From positions 153,736 to 217,735 of the forward strand of contig NZ_JAHRHK010000006.1 in NCBI RefSeq assembly GCF_021246465.1: a DNA stretch of 64,000 bases. The letters are read 5' to 3'. The translations under genes and the position numbers were made by a program. Positions 51,584 to 61,860 of the stretch are shown here, in pieces. The notes beneath the pieces were generated by a model. It searched no databases and was not told the origin of the DNA. It worked only from the letters and a program-made list of their open reading frames with translations. Numbering within the stretch: position 1 is the stretch's first letter; each line of letters starts with the position of its first letter. Source of the stretch: Nocardioides sp. R-C-SC26 (lineage in GTDB: Bacteria; Actinomycetota; Actinomycetes; Propionibacteriales; Nocardioidaceae).

Positions 51584-51589
51584 TAGGCT
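51584..51589 (+). promoter_or_regulatory. -10 element of the response-regulator gene
   Basis: TAGGCT, 7 bases before the GTG at 51597, so the gene has its own nearly leaderless promoter. Confidence 0.4.
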
Positions 51590-51596
51590 GAGGGCC

Positions 51597-52616
51597 GTGT
51601 CAGAGCAGAAGACGGCAGTGGTGGCCGAGGACGACGTGGACGTCCGTGAGCTGATCCAGGTCGTGCTGTCCCAGTCAGGGTTCCACGTCGTCGTCGTCGA
51701 GGACGGCGCCGCCGCGATCGAGGCCGTGCGGCAGTACGACCCGATCCTGACGACGCTCGACGTCAACATGCCCGGCATGGACGGCTTCGCGGTGGCCAAG
51801 CGCCTGCGCGAGTTCAGCCAGACGTACCTGATCATGATCACCTCCCTCGCGCAGGAGGTCGACATCATCCGTGGCTTCGAGGCCGGCGCGGACGACTACC
51901 TGGTCAAGCCGTTCCGCCCGCGCGAGCTGCGCGCCCGCGCCGACTCGATGCTGCGGCGCGCCGCCGCCGGCATGCCCGGCGCCGCACCGGCCCCGGCTCC
52001 CGCCGCCACCGAGCCGGAGGCCGAGCCGGAGTCGTGGGCGGCGACCGCCGCCCGCGAGTTCCAGGCGTCGATCGACGGCTCGCCGAACCGCGACTCCGCG
52101 CGCGAGCCGTACTCGCCGCCCCCCAGCGCGCCCGTCGCCCCTGTCGCCCCGCCCGAGCCGGCTCCGGTGTTCCAGCCGGCGCCGCCTCAGCCTGCCCCGG
52201 TCATGCCCGCGCCCGCGACGACGTCGGTGTTCGGCACGGGATCCCCGGCCGGCGCCGCGTCGCCTGCGGGTCCGGACGCCGGCGCCCCCGGGTCACTCCG
52301 CTTCTCCGACCTCTCCTTCGACACCGGTTCCGGTGTCGCCACGATCGGCGGCCGCGCTCTCGATCTCACCCAGGCCGAGGCCGACCTGCTGCTCTCGCTG
52401 ATGCGCACCGGACGTCGGGTGCGCAGCAAGGCCGACCTGGTGCTGGTCATCCGTGGCCAGCAGTACGTCACGTCGTACTTCGTCAACGAGGCCGACAAGC
52501 GTGCAGTGGAGGCCCACATCGCCAGCCTGCGCCGCAAGCTCGGCGACGACGGCCCGAGCGCTCGCTACATCGAGACCGTCAAGGGCGTGGGCTACCGCCT
52601 GGCCGAGGCCGCCTGA
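51597..52616 (+). CDS. response regulator with winged-helix output and long Pro-rich linker
   Basis: The GTG at 51597 gives 339 residues. The receiver domain (1-120) has the acidic pair EDDVD, the phospho-acceptor Asp55 in LDVNMPGMDG and the conserved Lys in LVKPFRPRE. A disordered Pro/Ala linker of about 100 residues (AAAPAPAPAATEPEAEPES ... PPQPAPVMPAPATT) joins it to an OmpR/PhoB-type winged helix (RALDLTQAEADLLLSLMRTGRRVRSKADLVLVIRGQQYV ... VEAHIASLRRKLGDDGPSARYIETVKGVGYRL). OmpR-type linkers are normally much shorter. No kinase gene is adjacent. It follows the GH6 gene by 128 bases. Confidence 0.92.
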   Translation: MSEQKTAVVAEDDVDVRELIQVVLSQSGFHVVVVEDGAAAIEAVRQYDPILTTLDVNMPGMDGFAVAKRLREFSQTYLIMITSLAQEVDIIRGFEAGADDYLVKPFRPRELRARADSMLRRAAAGMPGAAPAPAPAATEPEAEPESWAATAAREFQASIDGSPNRDSAREPYSPPPSAPVAPVAPPEPAPVFQPAPPQPAPVMPAPATTSVFGTGSPAGAASPAGPDAGAPGSLRFSDLSFDTGSGVATIGGRALDLTQAEADLLLSLMRTGRRVRSKADLVLVIRGQQYVTSYFVNEADKRAVEAHIASLRRKLGDDGPSARYIETVKGVGYRLAEAA

Positions 52617-52666
52617 GCGCTCAGAGTCTCGAGGGCGCCCGGGCTCCTTCGTCGCCCGAGCTGCGC

Positions 52667-53656
52667 TCAGAGTTTCCGTAGGCGCACGTAGCGGACCGAG
52701 TGGTCCTTGTCCTTGCGCAGCACGAGCGTCGCGCGGGAACGGGTGGGCAGCACGTTCTGGGCCAGGTTCGGGCCGTTGATGGAGTCCCAGATCCGACGGG
52801 CCTCGTCGACTGCCTCGTCGTGCGTCAGGGATGCGTACTTGCGGAAGTAGGACGTCGGGTCGCGGAACGCGGTCTCGCGCAGCCTCAGGAACCGGTCGAC
52901 GTACCAGTCGCGGATGTGGGTGGTGCCGGCGTCGACGTAGACCGAGAAGTCGAAGAAGTCGCTCAACGTGAGTCCGGCGCGGCCGTCCTCGCGCACGCGC
53001 GCGGGCTGGAGCACGTTGAGGCCCTCGATGATCACGATGTCGGGGCGCTTGATGACGACCTTCTCCTCGGGCACGACGTCATAGACGAGGTGGGAGTACG
53101 TCGGTGCCTCGATCTCGTCCTTGCCCGACTTGATGTCGACGACGAAGCGCAGCAGCGCACGGCGGTCGTAGGACTCGGGGAACCCTTTGCGCTGCAGCAG
53201 CCCCCGGCGCTGCAGCTCGGCGTTGGGGTAGAGGAAGCCGTCGGTGGTGATCAGTGCGACGTTGGGGTGCTCGGGCCAGTGGGCCAGCATCTGGCGCAGC
53301 ACGCGCGCCGTCGTCGACTTGCCGACGGCGACCGACCCGGCGAGCCCGATCACGAACGGGGTGCGGGGCGGCGTCCGCTGGTGCAGGAACGCCTCCTGCT
53401 CGCGGTGGAGCTTGCCGGCCGACTCCACGTACAGGCTGAGCAGCCGGGAGAGCGGGAGGTAGACCTCCTGGATCTCGGCGAGGTCCAGGGCGTCACCGAG
53501 CCCGCGCAGCGACGCGATCTCGTCGGCGCGCAGCGGGTTCGACGTCTCCTGTGCCAGTTGGGACCAGGCGGCCCGGTCGAGCTCGGTGTAGGGGGATGAC
53601 TCCCGGGGGTGTTCCTCCAGATGAGGTGGGGGCTGGTGCCCCCCGCCGGCGGTCAT
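52667..53656 (-). CDS. coaA: type I pantothenate kinase
   Basis: The ATG at 53656 gives 329 residues. Walker A GSVAVGKST, then WPEHPNVALITTDGFLYPNAELQRRGLLQRKGFPESYD, typical of CoaA, and the later YDVVPEEKVVIKRPDIVIIEGLNVLQP. It phosphorylates pantothenate in the first step of CoA synthesis. The gene is divergent from glmS by 76 bases and convergent with the response-regulator gene; no strong terminator is seen between those two. Confidence 0.96.
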   Translation of the reverse strand: MTAGGGHQPPPHLEEHPRESSPYTELDRAAWSQLAQETSNPLRADEIASLRGLGDALDLAEIQEVYLPLSRLLSLYVESAGKLHREQEAFLHQRTPPRTPFVIGLAGSVAVGKSTTARVLRQMLAHWPEHPNVALITTDGFLYPNAELQRRGLLQRKGFPESYDRRALLRFVVDIKSGKDEIEAPTYSHLVYDVVPEEKVVIKRPDIVIIEGLNVLQPARVREDGRAGLTLSDFFDFSVYVDAGTTHIRDWYVDRFLRLRETAFRDPTSYFRKYASLTHDEAVDEARRIWDSINGPNLAQNVLPTRSRATLVLRKDKDHSVRYVRLRKL

Positions 53657-53719
53657 GGGTGTGATTCTTGCAGCGCCCGGCCCGCCCTGGCGCCGGGGGC
53701 GGTGTCCGGCGCAGGACCG

Positions 53720-53725
53720 TAGAGT
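53720..53725 (+). promoter_or_regulatory. glmS: -10 element of glmS
   Basis: TAGAGT, 7 bases before the ATG at 53733; the gene appears nearly leaderless. Confidence 0.4.
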
Positions 53726-53732
53726 GAGGCCC

Positions 53733-55601
<1,869 letters not shown>

Positions 55602-55614
55602 GCGCGGGAGCGAC

Positions 55615-55968
55615 ATGGCGGTGCTCGGCGTCGGGATCGACGTGTGCGATCTCGCCCGGTTCGCCCTCTCTCTGGAGCGGACGCCGGGACTGCGCGAGCG
55701 CCTCTTCACCCCGGCCGAGGCGCTGCGGCAGCCGGCCTCGCTGGCGGCGCGGTTCGCGGCCAAGGAGGCGTTGGCCAAGGCGCTCGGCGCTCCGGCCGGG
55801 ATGGCCTGGCACGACGCCGAGGTGGTCAGCGAGGAGAGCGGCCGCCCGCGCTTCGAACTGCGCGGCACCGTGCTCGAGCGCGCCCGCGAGCTGGGGGTGG
55901 CCCAGGTGCATCTCTCCCTCTCCCACGACGCCGGCATCGCCTCGGCGATGGTGGTGCTGGAATCGTGA
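55615..55968 (+). CDS. acpS: holo-[acyl-carrier-protein] synthase
   Basis: The ATG at 55615 gives 117 residues. [12 protein letters not shown] holds the Mg-binding Asp, and [17 protein letters not shown] the second motif with the conserved Glu and Lys; the final [18 protein letters not shown] is also conserved. It transfers phosphopantetheine from CoA to ACP. Its stop overlaps the GTG of the next gene. Confidence 0.95.
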   Translation: MAVLGVGIDVCDLARFALSLERTPGLRERLFTPAEALRQPASLAARFAAKEALAKALGAPAGMAWHDAEVVSEESGRPRFELRGTVLERARELGVAQVHLSLSHDAGIASAMVVLES

Positions 55969-57404
55969 GGCACGCGCACACGGTCGCCGAGATTCGGGAC
56001 GCCGAGGAGGCTCTGCCGGCGCGACTCCCGGACGGCGCGCTGATGCAGCGCGCTGCGCACGGACTGGCCCACGTCGTGCTGGACCTGCTCGGCGGTGGGT
56101 ACGGGCGCCGCATCCTGCTGCTCGTCGGAGCCGGCAACAACGGCGGGGACGCGCTCTACGCCGGGGCGGTGCTCGCCCGGCGGGGCGCCCAGGTGGAGGC
56201 CTGGCTGCTCGCCGACGACGTCCACGCCGGTGGGCTGCAGGCCCTGCGCGACGCGGGCGGCCTCGCGCGCCGTGACGTGCCGCGGGCGCCCCTGCCTACG
56301 GGGCGCCGCCCCGACCTCGCCGTCGACGGCATCGTGGGCATCGGCGGACGCCCGGGCCTGCGATCCGCGGCGTCGGAGGCTCTCGCCCTGCTGGACGGCG
56401 TCACGATCGTGGCGGTCGACGTCCCCAGCGGCGTCGACGTCGACACCGGCGAGGTCGCCGCGTCCGCCGACGGCGACTCCCACGTTCGCGCCGACGTCAC
56501 GGTGACCTTCGGGTCGCTCAAGCCGGCGCTCCTGGTCGATCCGGCCGCCGAGGCGGCCGGCGTCGTGCACCTGGTCGACATCGGGCTCGACCTCCCGGAG
56601 GCGGGTGTCGAGGCGCTGCAGGCATCCGACGTCGCCGCGCTCCTGCCACGACCCCAAGCGCACGACCACAAGTACACCCGCGGCGTCGTCGGTGTCCGTG
56701 CAGGATCCTCGACCTACCCCGGTGCGGGGCTGCTCTCGGTGGCCGGTGCCGCCTGCGGACTCGCCGGCATGGTCCGCTACGTGGGCGACGCCGACGTCGC
56801 GCGGCTGGTGCGGGAGCGCCACCCCGAGGTCGTCGGCGAGGGCCGGGTGCAGGCGTGGGTCGTCGGCTCGGGCAGCGGCCCGGACGCCGCCGACACCCTC
56901 GCCGCGGCGTTGTCCGGGGGCGTGCCCACCGTGATCGACGCCGGTGCTCTCGCGCACCTGCCGCTCACCCGTCGACGAGACGACGCCGACCGGTCCGGGT
57001 GGATCCTCACGCCGCATGCGGGCGAGCTCTCCCGCCTCTTGGACGTCTCACGCGCCGAGATCGAGGCGGCACCGCTGCGCCATGCTCGCGCGGCTGCCGA
57101 GCGGTTCGGCTGCGTCGTGCTGCTCAAGGGTCGGCACACCCTGATCGCGACGCCTGACGGCGCCGTGCGGGCGACGACGACCGGCACCCCCTGGCTCGCC
57201 ACGGCGGGTGCGGGCGACGTCCTCGGCGGTGTCGTCGGCGCGCTCGCCGCAGCCGGCATGAGCCCGTTCGACGCGGCCTCGGTCGGCTCCTGGTTGCACG
57301 GCGCCGCCGCGACGCTGGCCTCGCGGCACGGACCGATCGTGGCGGGGGACGTCGCCCCGGCGCTCGCCGACGTCGTCCGCGGCCTCGACGGCCTGCAAGG
57401 ATGA
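55965..57404 (+). CDS. bifunctional NAD(P)H-hydrate repair enzyme (epimerase/ADP-dependent dehydratase)
   Basis: The GTG at 55965 overlaps the acpS stop and gives 479 residues. The N-terminal half (about 1-210) is the YjeF_N/NnrE epimerase ([32 protein letters not shown]). The C-terminal half (about 230-479) is the NnrD kinase-fold dehydratase ([73 protein letters not shown]). It repairs hydrated NADH/NADPH. Position between acpS and alr is typical of actinobacteria. Confidence 0.95.
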   Translation: MRHAHTVAEIRDAEEALPARLPDGALMQRAAHGLAHVVLDLLGGGYGRRILLLVGAGNNGGDALYAGAVLARRGAQVEAWLLADDVHAGGLQALRDAGGLARRDVPRAPLPTGRRPDLAVDGIVGIGGRPGLRSAASEALALLDGVTIVAVDVPSGVDVDTGEVAASADGDSHVRADVTVTFGSLKPALLVDPAAEAAGVVHLVDIGLDLPEAGVEALQASDVAALLPRPQAHDHKYTRGVVGVRAGSSTYPGAGLLSVAGAACGLAGMVRYVGDADVARLVRERHPEVVGEGRVQAWVVGSGSGPDAADTLAAALSGGVPTVIDAGALAHLPLTRRRDDADRSGWILTPHAGELSRLLDVSRAEIEAAPLRHARAAAERFGCVVLLKGRHTLIATPDGAVRATTTGTPWLATAGAGDVLGGVVGALAAAGMSPFDAASVGSWLHGAAATLASRHGPIVAGDVAPALADVVRGLDGLQG

Positions 57405-57408
57405 GCCG

Positions 57409-58563
57409 GTGACACAGTGGGACCGGGCCGAGATCGTGGTCGATCTGGCCGCTATCCGGCACAACGTGCGGCTCCTCAAGGAGCTCACCGGTGTCGCGCT
57501 GATCACCGTCGTCAAGGCCGACGCCTACGGGCACGGCATGCTGCCGGTCGCACGGACGGCGCGTGAGGCCGGGGCCGACTGGCTCGCGGTCGCGACGCTC
57601 GACGAGGTGCGCGCCCTTCGCTCCGCGGGCGACACGGGACCTCTGCTGACCTGGCTCACCGTGCCCGACGAGGACTACGACGACGCGATCCGCGCGGGCG
57701 TCGATCTCACCGCGTACTCCGTCGGCGAGCTCGACGAGATCGAGGCCGCCGTGGTCTACGCGGGCGCGCCCGCTCGGGTGCAGCTGAAGGTCGACACCGG
57801 TCTCTCGCGTGGGGGTGCTCCGCGGGCGGACTGGGAGCGCTTCTTCTCCCGCGCACGAGCGGGCGAGAAGGCGGGCCGCTGGGAGATCACCGGGCTCTGG
57901 TCGCACCTGGCGTGCGCCGACGAGCCCGAGCACCCGGCCAACCACGCCCAGGAACAGGCGTTCCTCGATGCGCTCGCGATGGCCGAGGAGTCGGGACTCC
58001 ACCCGCCGCTGCGCCATCTGGCGAACTCGGCCGCCGCGCTGCTGCGGCCGTCGGCGCGCTTCGACGCGGTGCGCTGCGGCTTGGCGACCTACGGTCTCGA
58101 TCCGGCACCCGGCGTCCCGCACGGCGTCGACCTGCGGCCCGCGATGACGGTGCGCGCGGACCTCGCGCTGGTCAAGGACGTCGCTGCCGGCGACGGCGTC
58201 TCCTACGGCCACACCTGGACCGCCCCGGAGGCGACCACCATCGGTCTGGTCCCGGTCGGCTACGGCGAGGGCGTGCCGGTCGCGGCCAGCAACCGAGCCG
58301 CCGTCCAGGTCGCCGGCAAGCGCCGGCCGATCCGTGGGCGCGTGTGCATGGACCAGCTGCTGGTCGACCTCGGCGGCGAGACCCCGGACGTCGGCAGCGA
58401 CGTCGTGCTGTTCGGCCCGCCGGAGCTGGGCCCCACCGCGCAGGACTGGGCCGAGGCCTGCGAGACCATTAACTACGAGATCGTCACCCGGATCGGTGGC
58501 CGGCTGACCCGCCGCTACGTCGACAGCGAGCGCGACGGTGCAACGACAGGAGCGCGAGGATGA
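57409..58563 (+). CDS. alr: alanine racemase
   Basis: The GTG at 57409 gives 384 residues. The PLP lysine is Lys36 in VVKADAYGHG. LKVDTGLSRGG and HLANSAAALL are in the barrel, and the C-terminal domain holds the second catalytic residue, Tyr in VSYGHTW, plus GRVCMDQLLVDLG. It makes D-alanine for peptidoglycan. Its ATGA overlap with the next gene (58560) indicates an operon with the alpha/beta hydrolase. Confidence 0.96.
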   Translation: MTQWDRAEIVVDLAAIRHNVRLLKELTGVALITVVKADAYGHGMLPVARTAREAGADWLAVATLDEVRALRSAGDTGPLLTWLTVPDEDYDDAIRAGVDLTAYSVGELDEIEAAVVYAGAPARVQLKVDTGLSRGGAPRADWERFFSRARAGEKAGRWEITGLWSHLACADEPEHPANHAQEQAFLDALAMAEESGLHPPLRHLANSAAALLRPSARFDAVRCGLATYGLDPAPGVPHGVDLRPAMTVRADLALVKDVAAGDGVSYGHTWTAPEATTIGLVPVGYGEGVPVAASNRAAVQVAGKRRPIRGRVCMDQLLVDLGGETPDVGSDVVLFGPPELGPTAQDWAEACETINYEIVTRIGGRLTRRYVDSERDGATTGARG

Positions 58564-59648
58564 GCACAGCGAGCACCTCCGGGAACCGCCGCCGCTGGCT
58601 GTGGGGATCGATCGGCGGCCTCCTCGGGGTCGCGGCCGCAGGTACGGCGATCGGTCTGTTGCGCCAGCAGCGAGCGATCAGCCACACGGCGGGCGACGAC
58701 GTCCCGCTCGGCACGTTGCGCTCGGCGCCGATCCACGTGATCGCGACCGACGGCACCCCGCTCCACGTCGAGGTCGACGAGCTGGAGGACTCGGGGAGAG
58801 CGGGCGGTCGCTCGCCGCGGGTGACGGTGATCTTCGCCCACGGCTACTGCCTGAACCTGGACAGCTGGCACTTCCAGCGCGCCGCGTACCGGGGACTGGT
58901 GCGGGCCGTCTACTACGACCAGCGCTCGCACGGCCGCTCGGGGCGCTGCACCCCCGAGCACGCCACCATCGACCAGCTCGGGCGCGACCTCAAGCAGATC
59001 ATCGACGAGGTCGCCCCCGAGGGCCCGGTGGTGCTGGTCGGTCACTCGATGGGCGGCATGACGATCGTCGCGTTCGCCGAGCAGTTCCCCGAGTTGATCG
59101 GCACCAAGGTGCTCGGCGTGGGGCTCATCGCCACCACGGCCGGGGGGCTCGATCCCAGCCGCATCCTGTTGCCGATGCTGCCGGCCCGTCTCACCGGCCG
59201 AGCGACCCATCGTGCGGTCGCGACCCTGCAACGTGGCCACCGCACCGTGGACGCCGTCCGGCGGGTGGGTCGGGTCATCGCCAACAGCGCGACGAACCGC
59301 TTCGCGTTCGGTTCCGACGTCCCGGAGTCCTACCTGCGGTTCGTCGATGACATGCTCTCGGCGACACCGTTCGAGGTGGTCGCCGACTTCTTCCCGAGCT
59401 TCGGGAGCCTGGACAAGTTCCACGCGGTCGAGGCCCTCTCGACCATCCCGGTCTCGATCATCTGCGGTACCCAGGACAAGCTCACCTCGATCGGGCACTC
59501 GCGCAAGCTGCACGCGCAGATCGCCGGGTCGCGACTGCTCGAGTGCGAGGGGGCCGGGCACATGGTCACGATGGAGCGGCACGAGCACCTCAACGCCGAG
59601 CTGGACCAGTTGATCACCGCTGCGCTCGACCGGGCCGGAGCCCGTTGA
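58560..59648 (+). CDS. membrane-anchored alpha/beta hydrolase
   Basis: The protein has 362 residues. A membrane segment lies at about 10-35 (WLWGSIGGLLGVAAAGTAIGLL). The hydrolase domain has the oxyanion region IFAHGYCLNLDSWHFQR, Ser163 in GHSMGG, and a C-terminal Asp/His arrangement (IICGTQDKLTSIGHSRKLHAQIAGSRLLECEGAGHMVTMERHEHL). It probably acts on an ester or lipid near the membrane; the substrate is unknown. The gene order alr-hydrolase-tsaE is one I recognise from other actinobacteria. Start overlaps the alr stop. Confidence 0.9.
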   Translation: MSTASTSGNRRRWLWGSIGGLLGVAAAGTAIGLLRQQRAISHTAGDDVPLGTLRSAPIHVIATDGTPLHVEVDELEDSGRAGGRSPRVTVIFAHGYCLNLDSWHFQRAAYRGLVRAVYYDQRSHGRSGRCTPEHATIDQLGRDLKQIIDEVAPEGPVVLVGHSMGGMTIVAFAEQFPELIGTKVLGVGLIATTAGGLDPSRILLPMLPARLTGRATHRAVATLQRGHRTVDAVRRVGRVIANSATNRFAFGSDVPESYLRFVDDMLSATPFEVVADFFPSFGSLDKFHAVEALSTIPVSIICGTQDKLTSIGHSRKLHAQIAGSRLLECEGAGHMVTMERHEHLNAELDQLITAALDRAGAR

Positions 59649-59656
59649 CCGTCACC

Positions 59657-60643
59657 ATGGGGACGTCCGACCACCCGGGGGAGCAGGCCCGCGAGCCCGG
59701 TGCCGCCATGACCGTGCGTCGCGTCGGGCCGGAGTCCGCCGACGTCGTCTACGCGATCATCCAGGACGCCTTCGGCAGCCGCCCGCCGCTGGATCCGCCG
59801 GCCCCGGCACTGATGGAGTCGGTCGAGGCGATCGCGACCCGGCTCGCCCTCAGCGGTGGCCTGCTGGCCCGACTCGGCAGCGAGCCGGCCGGCGCCCTGC
59901 TTCTCGACCCGGTCGGCGACACCGTCTGGATCCGCCGATTCTGCGTCGCCACGACAGCACGCGGCCGTGGCGTCGCGGAGGCCCTGGTGACGGCGGCGCT
60001 CGAGGCCGCCGAGGGACGCTCGTGGTTGAAGCTGGTGGCGCGCGAGGAGCTGCCCGAGACGATCTCGTTCTGGAAGCGACGCGGATTCGTGCAGACCGAC
60101 CGCCGTCGCCCCTACGTCGAGCTCGCCCGCCCGTTGCCCAGCCGGCACCGGATCTCCACCGCCGCCCAGATGCGCGATCTGGGCAGGGAGATCGCCGCGG
60201 ACCTGCGAGCGGGCGACGTCGTCGTGATGAGCGGTGACCTGGGGGCGGGCAAGACCACGCTCACCCAGGGTCTCGGCGCGGGACTCGGTGTCAGCGGCGC
60301 GGTGACCTCGCCGACCTTCATCATCGCCCGCGAGCACCCGGGTACCGATGCCGGACCCGATCTGGTGCACGTGGACGCCTACCGGCTCGGTGGAGCGGCC
60401 GAGCTCGACGACCTCGACCTCGACACCTCGCTGGACCGCGCCGTCACGGTGGTGGAGTGGGGTGAGGGGATGGCCGAGGGCCTGGCGGAGTCGCGGATCG
60501 AGATCCGGATCACCCGCGACGACGGATCGAGCGACTCCGCAGACGGTCCGGAGACGCTCGACGGTGACGAGCCGCGCATCGTCGACATCCTGCGACGTGG
60601 CCCGCGTTGGGTGCGCGACCCCGCGCACTACGCCGGCGGTTGA
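59657..60643 (+). CDS. tsaE: GNAT domain fused to TsaE (tRNA t6A synthesis ATPase)
   Basis: The ATG at 59657 gives 328 residues; a TTG at 59645, overlapping the previous stop, is also plausible. Residues about 20-150 form a GNAT acetyltransferase fold (VWIRRFCVATTARGRGVAEALVTAALEAAEGRSWLKLVAREELPETISFWKRRGFVQTDRRRPYVEL). Residues about 165-300 form TsaE: Walker A SGDLGAGKTTLTQGLGAGLG, SPTFIIAREH, LVHVDAYRLGG and VTVVEWGEGM. TsaE drives threonylcarbamoyl-adenosine (t6A37) formation with TsaB and TsaD. The GNAT half's substrate is unknown. tsaB and rimI follow. Confidence 0.93.
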   Translation: MGTSDHPGEQAREPGAAMTVRRVGPESADVVYAIIQDAFGSRPPLDPPAPALMESVEAIATRLALSGGLLARLGSEPAGALLLDPVGDTVWIRRFCVATTARGRGVAEALVTAALEAAEGRSWLKLVAREELPETISFWKRRGFVQTDRRRPYVELARPLPSRHRISTAAQMRDLGREIAADLRAGDVVVMSGDLGAGKTTLTQGLGAGLGVSGAVTSPTFIIAREHPGTDAGPDLVHVDAYRLGGAAELDDLDLDTSLDRAVTVVEWGEGMAEGLAESRIEIRITRDDGSSDSADGPETLDGDEPRIVDILRRGPRWVRDPAHYAGG

Positions 60644-60657
60644 GCAGTCGTCGGTGG

Positions 60658-60698
60658 TCGAGCTTGTCGAGACCCGGTGGGCATCTCGACAAGCTCGA
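60658..60698. repeat. dispersed palindromic repeat (intact copy)
   Basis: TCGAGCTTGTCGAGA (60658-60672) and TCTCGACAAGCTCGA (60684-60698) form perfect 15-bp arms around an 11-base loop in the tsaE-tsaB gap. The left arm recurs at 46728-46742. This looks like a REP-type repeat of the host genome. Confidence 0.75.
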
Positions 60699-60742
60699 TG
60701 ACCGGGAGGTCGGCTCGATGACTGGGTGGGTACGGTCGTCCC

Positions 60743-61381
60743 GTGCTGTTGACCTTCGACACCGCTTCGCCCACGGTCAGCGTCGCCGTCCTCGACGGTG
60801 ACGTCGTGCTGGCGGAGTGCCGCTCGGCCGAGGCGATGCGGCACGGCGAGCAGGTGGCCCCTCTCATCGACCGTGCGCTCACCGAGGCCGGCGGAACGCG
60901 CCTGGACGTGACCGCGATCGGAGTGGGCGTCGGCCCGGGTCCGTTCACCGGGCTGCGCGTGGGGCTGGTGACGGCACGCACGCTCGGTCTGCTGCTCGAC
61001 GTCCCGATCTACGGTGTCTGCTCCCTCGACGCGCTGGCGATCGAGGCGGTCGACACCGGAGCGGTCGACATGCCGTTCGTGGTGGCGACCGACGCGCGCC
61101 GACGCGAGGTCTACCTCGCCGGTTACGACGCGGACGGCGTGCGGACGAGCGGTCCCGCGGTCGCGGCGCCCGCCGACGTCGCCACGAGCGCCCCGGTGAT
61201 CGGCGAGGGCGGCACGCTGTACCCCGACGCCTTCACCGGTGCGCGCGGGCCGCTGCGGCCCAGTGCCGGGTGGCTCGGACGTGCGATCGCCGAGGAGCGG
61301 GTCGAACTGCTCGACCCCGAGCCGCTGTACCTGCGGCGCCCCGATGCCGAGGTGCCCGGGCCGCCGAAGCCGGTCTCGTGA
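60743..61381 (+). CDS. tsaB: tRNA threonylcarbamoyladenosine synthesis protein TsaB
   Basis: The GTG at 60743 gives 212 residues. LLTFDTASPTVSVAVLDGDVVLAECRSAEAMRHGEQVAPLIDRALTEAG and VGVGPGPFTGLRVGLVTARTLG are the TsaB core, an ASKHA fold that lacks catalytic activity and scaffolds TsaD/TsaE. A later VATDARRREVYLAGY is also conserved. Its stop overlaps the rimI GTG. Confidence 0.95.
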   Translation: MLLTFDTASPTVSVAVLDGDVVLAECRSAEAMRHGEQVAPLIDRALTEAGGTRLDVTAIGVGVGPGPFTGLRVGLVTARTLGLLLDVPIYGVCSLDALAIEAVDTGAVDMPFVVATDARRREVYLAGYDADGVRTSGPAVAAPADVATSAPVIGEGGTLYPDAFTGARGPLRPSAGWLGRAIAEERVELLDPEPLYLRRPDAEVPGPPKPVS

Positions 61382-61854
61382 CCGCGCCCGTCGTCCGGGT
61401 GGCGACGGAGCAGGACGCCTCCGCGATCCACGCTCTGGAGGAGGAGGGGCTCGGCCCCGACGCCTGGTCGCTCGGCCTGGTCGCCGAAGGTGTCGCCGGC
61501 CGGGTGCCGACGGTGCGCTACCTGGTCGCCGAGGTGGACCAGCGCGTCGTCGGGCACGCGGTCGTCAGCGCCGCCGGCGACATCGCCGAGCTGCAGCGGA
61601 TCGCGGTGACGGCGTCGGCGCGACGCTCCGGTGTCGCGACCGCGTTGCTCGAGGCGGTGCGCCAGTGGTCACGTGGCGAGGGCGCCCACCGGCTGCTCCT
61701 CGAGGTTCGGGAGGGCAACACCGGTGCCCTCGGTTTCTACGCGCGTCACGGCTTCGTGGAGATCGACCGCCGGCCGCGGTACTACCGCGACGGCGCCACC
61801 GCGATCGTGATGCGCCGCGCGCTCACTGCCGGATGCGGCGGTTCAGGAGGCTGA
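61378..61854 (+). CDS. rimI: ribosomal protein S18 alanine N-acetyltransferase-like GNAT
   Basis: The GTG at 61378 overlaps the tsaB stop and gives 158 residues. ELQRIAVTASARRSGVATALLEAVRQWSRGEGAHRLLLEVREGNTGALGFYARHGFVEIDRRPRYYRDGATAIVMRRAL is a complete GNAT fold with the acetyl-CoA loop (R-R-x-G-V-A). Position after tsaB and the sequence pattern support RimI, which acetylates the N-terminus of ribosomal S18 in E. coli. The gene that usually follows, tsaD, is missing here. Confidence 0.9.
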   Translation: MTAPVVRVATEQDASAIHALEEEGLGPDAWSLGLVAEGVAGRVPTVRYLVAEVDQRVVGHAVVSAAGDIAELQRIAVTASARRSGVATALLEAVRQWSRGEGAHRLLLEVREGNTGALGFYARHGFVEIDRRPRYYRDGATAIVMRRALTAGCGGSGG

Positions 61855-61860
61855 GCCGAC

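Noticed and set aside
52617..52666. Terminator between the response regulator and coaA
   Set aside because: Only a 5-bp stem (CGGGC/GCCCG) with a 9-base loop and no T-tract was found; too weak to call. Duplicate GCGCTCAGAGT motifs at both gene ends were noted but have no clear meaning.
53657..53732. glmS ribozyme upstream of glmS
   Set aside because: Only 76 bases separate glmS from the divergent coaA start, too short for the ribozyme, and the gene looks nearly leaderless.
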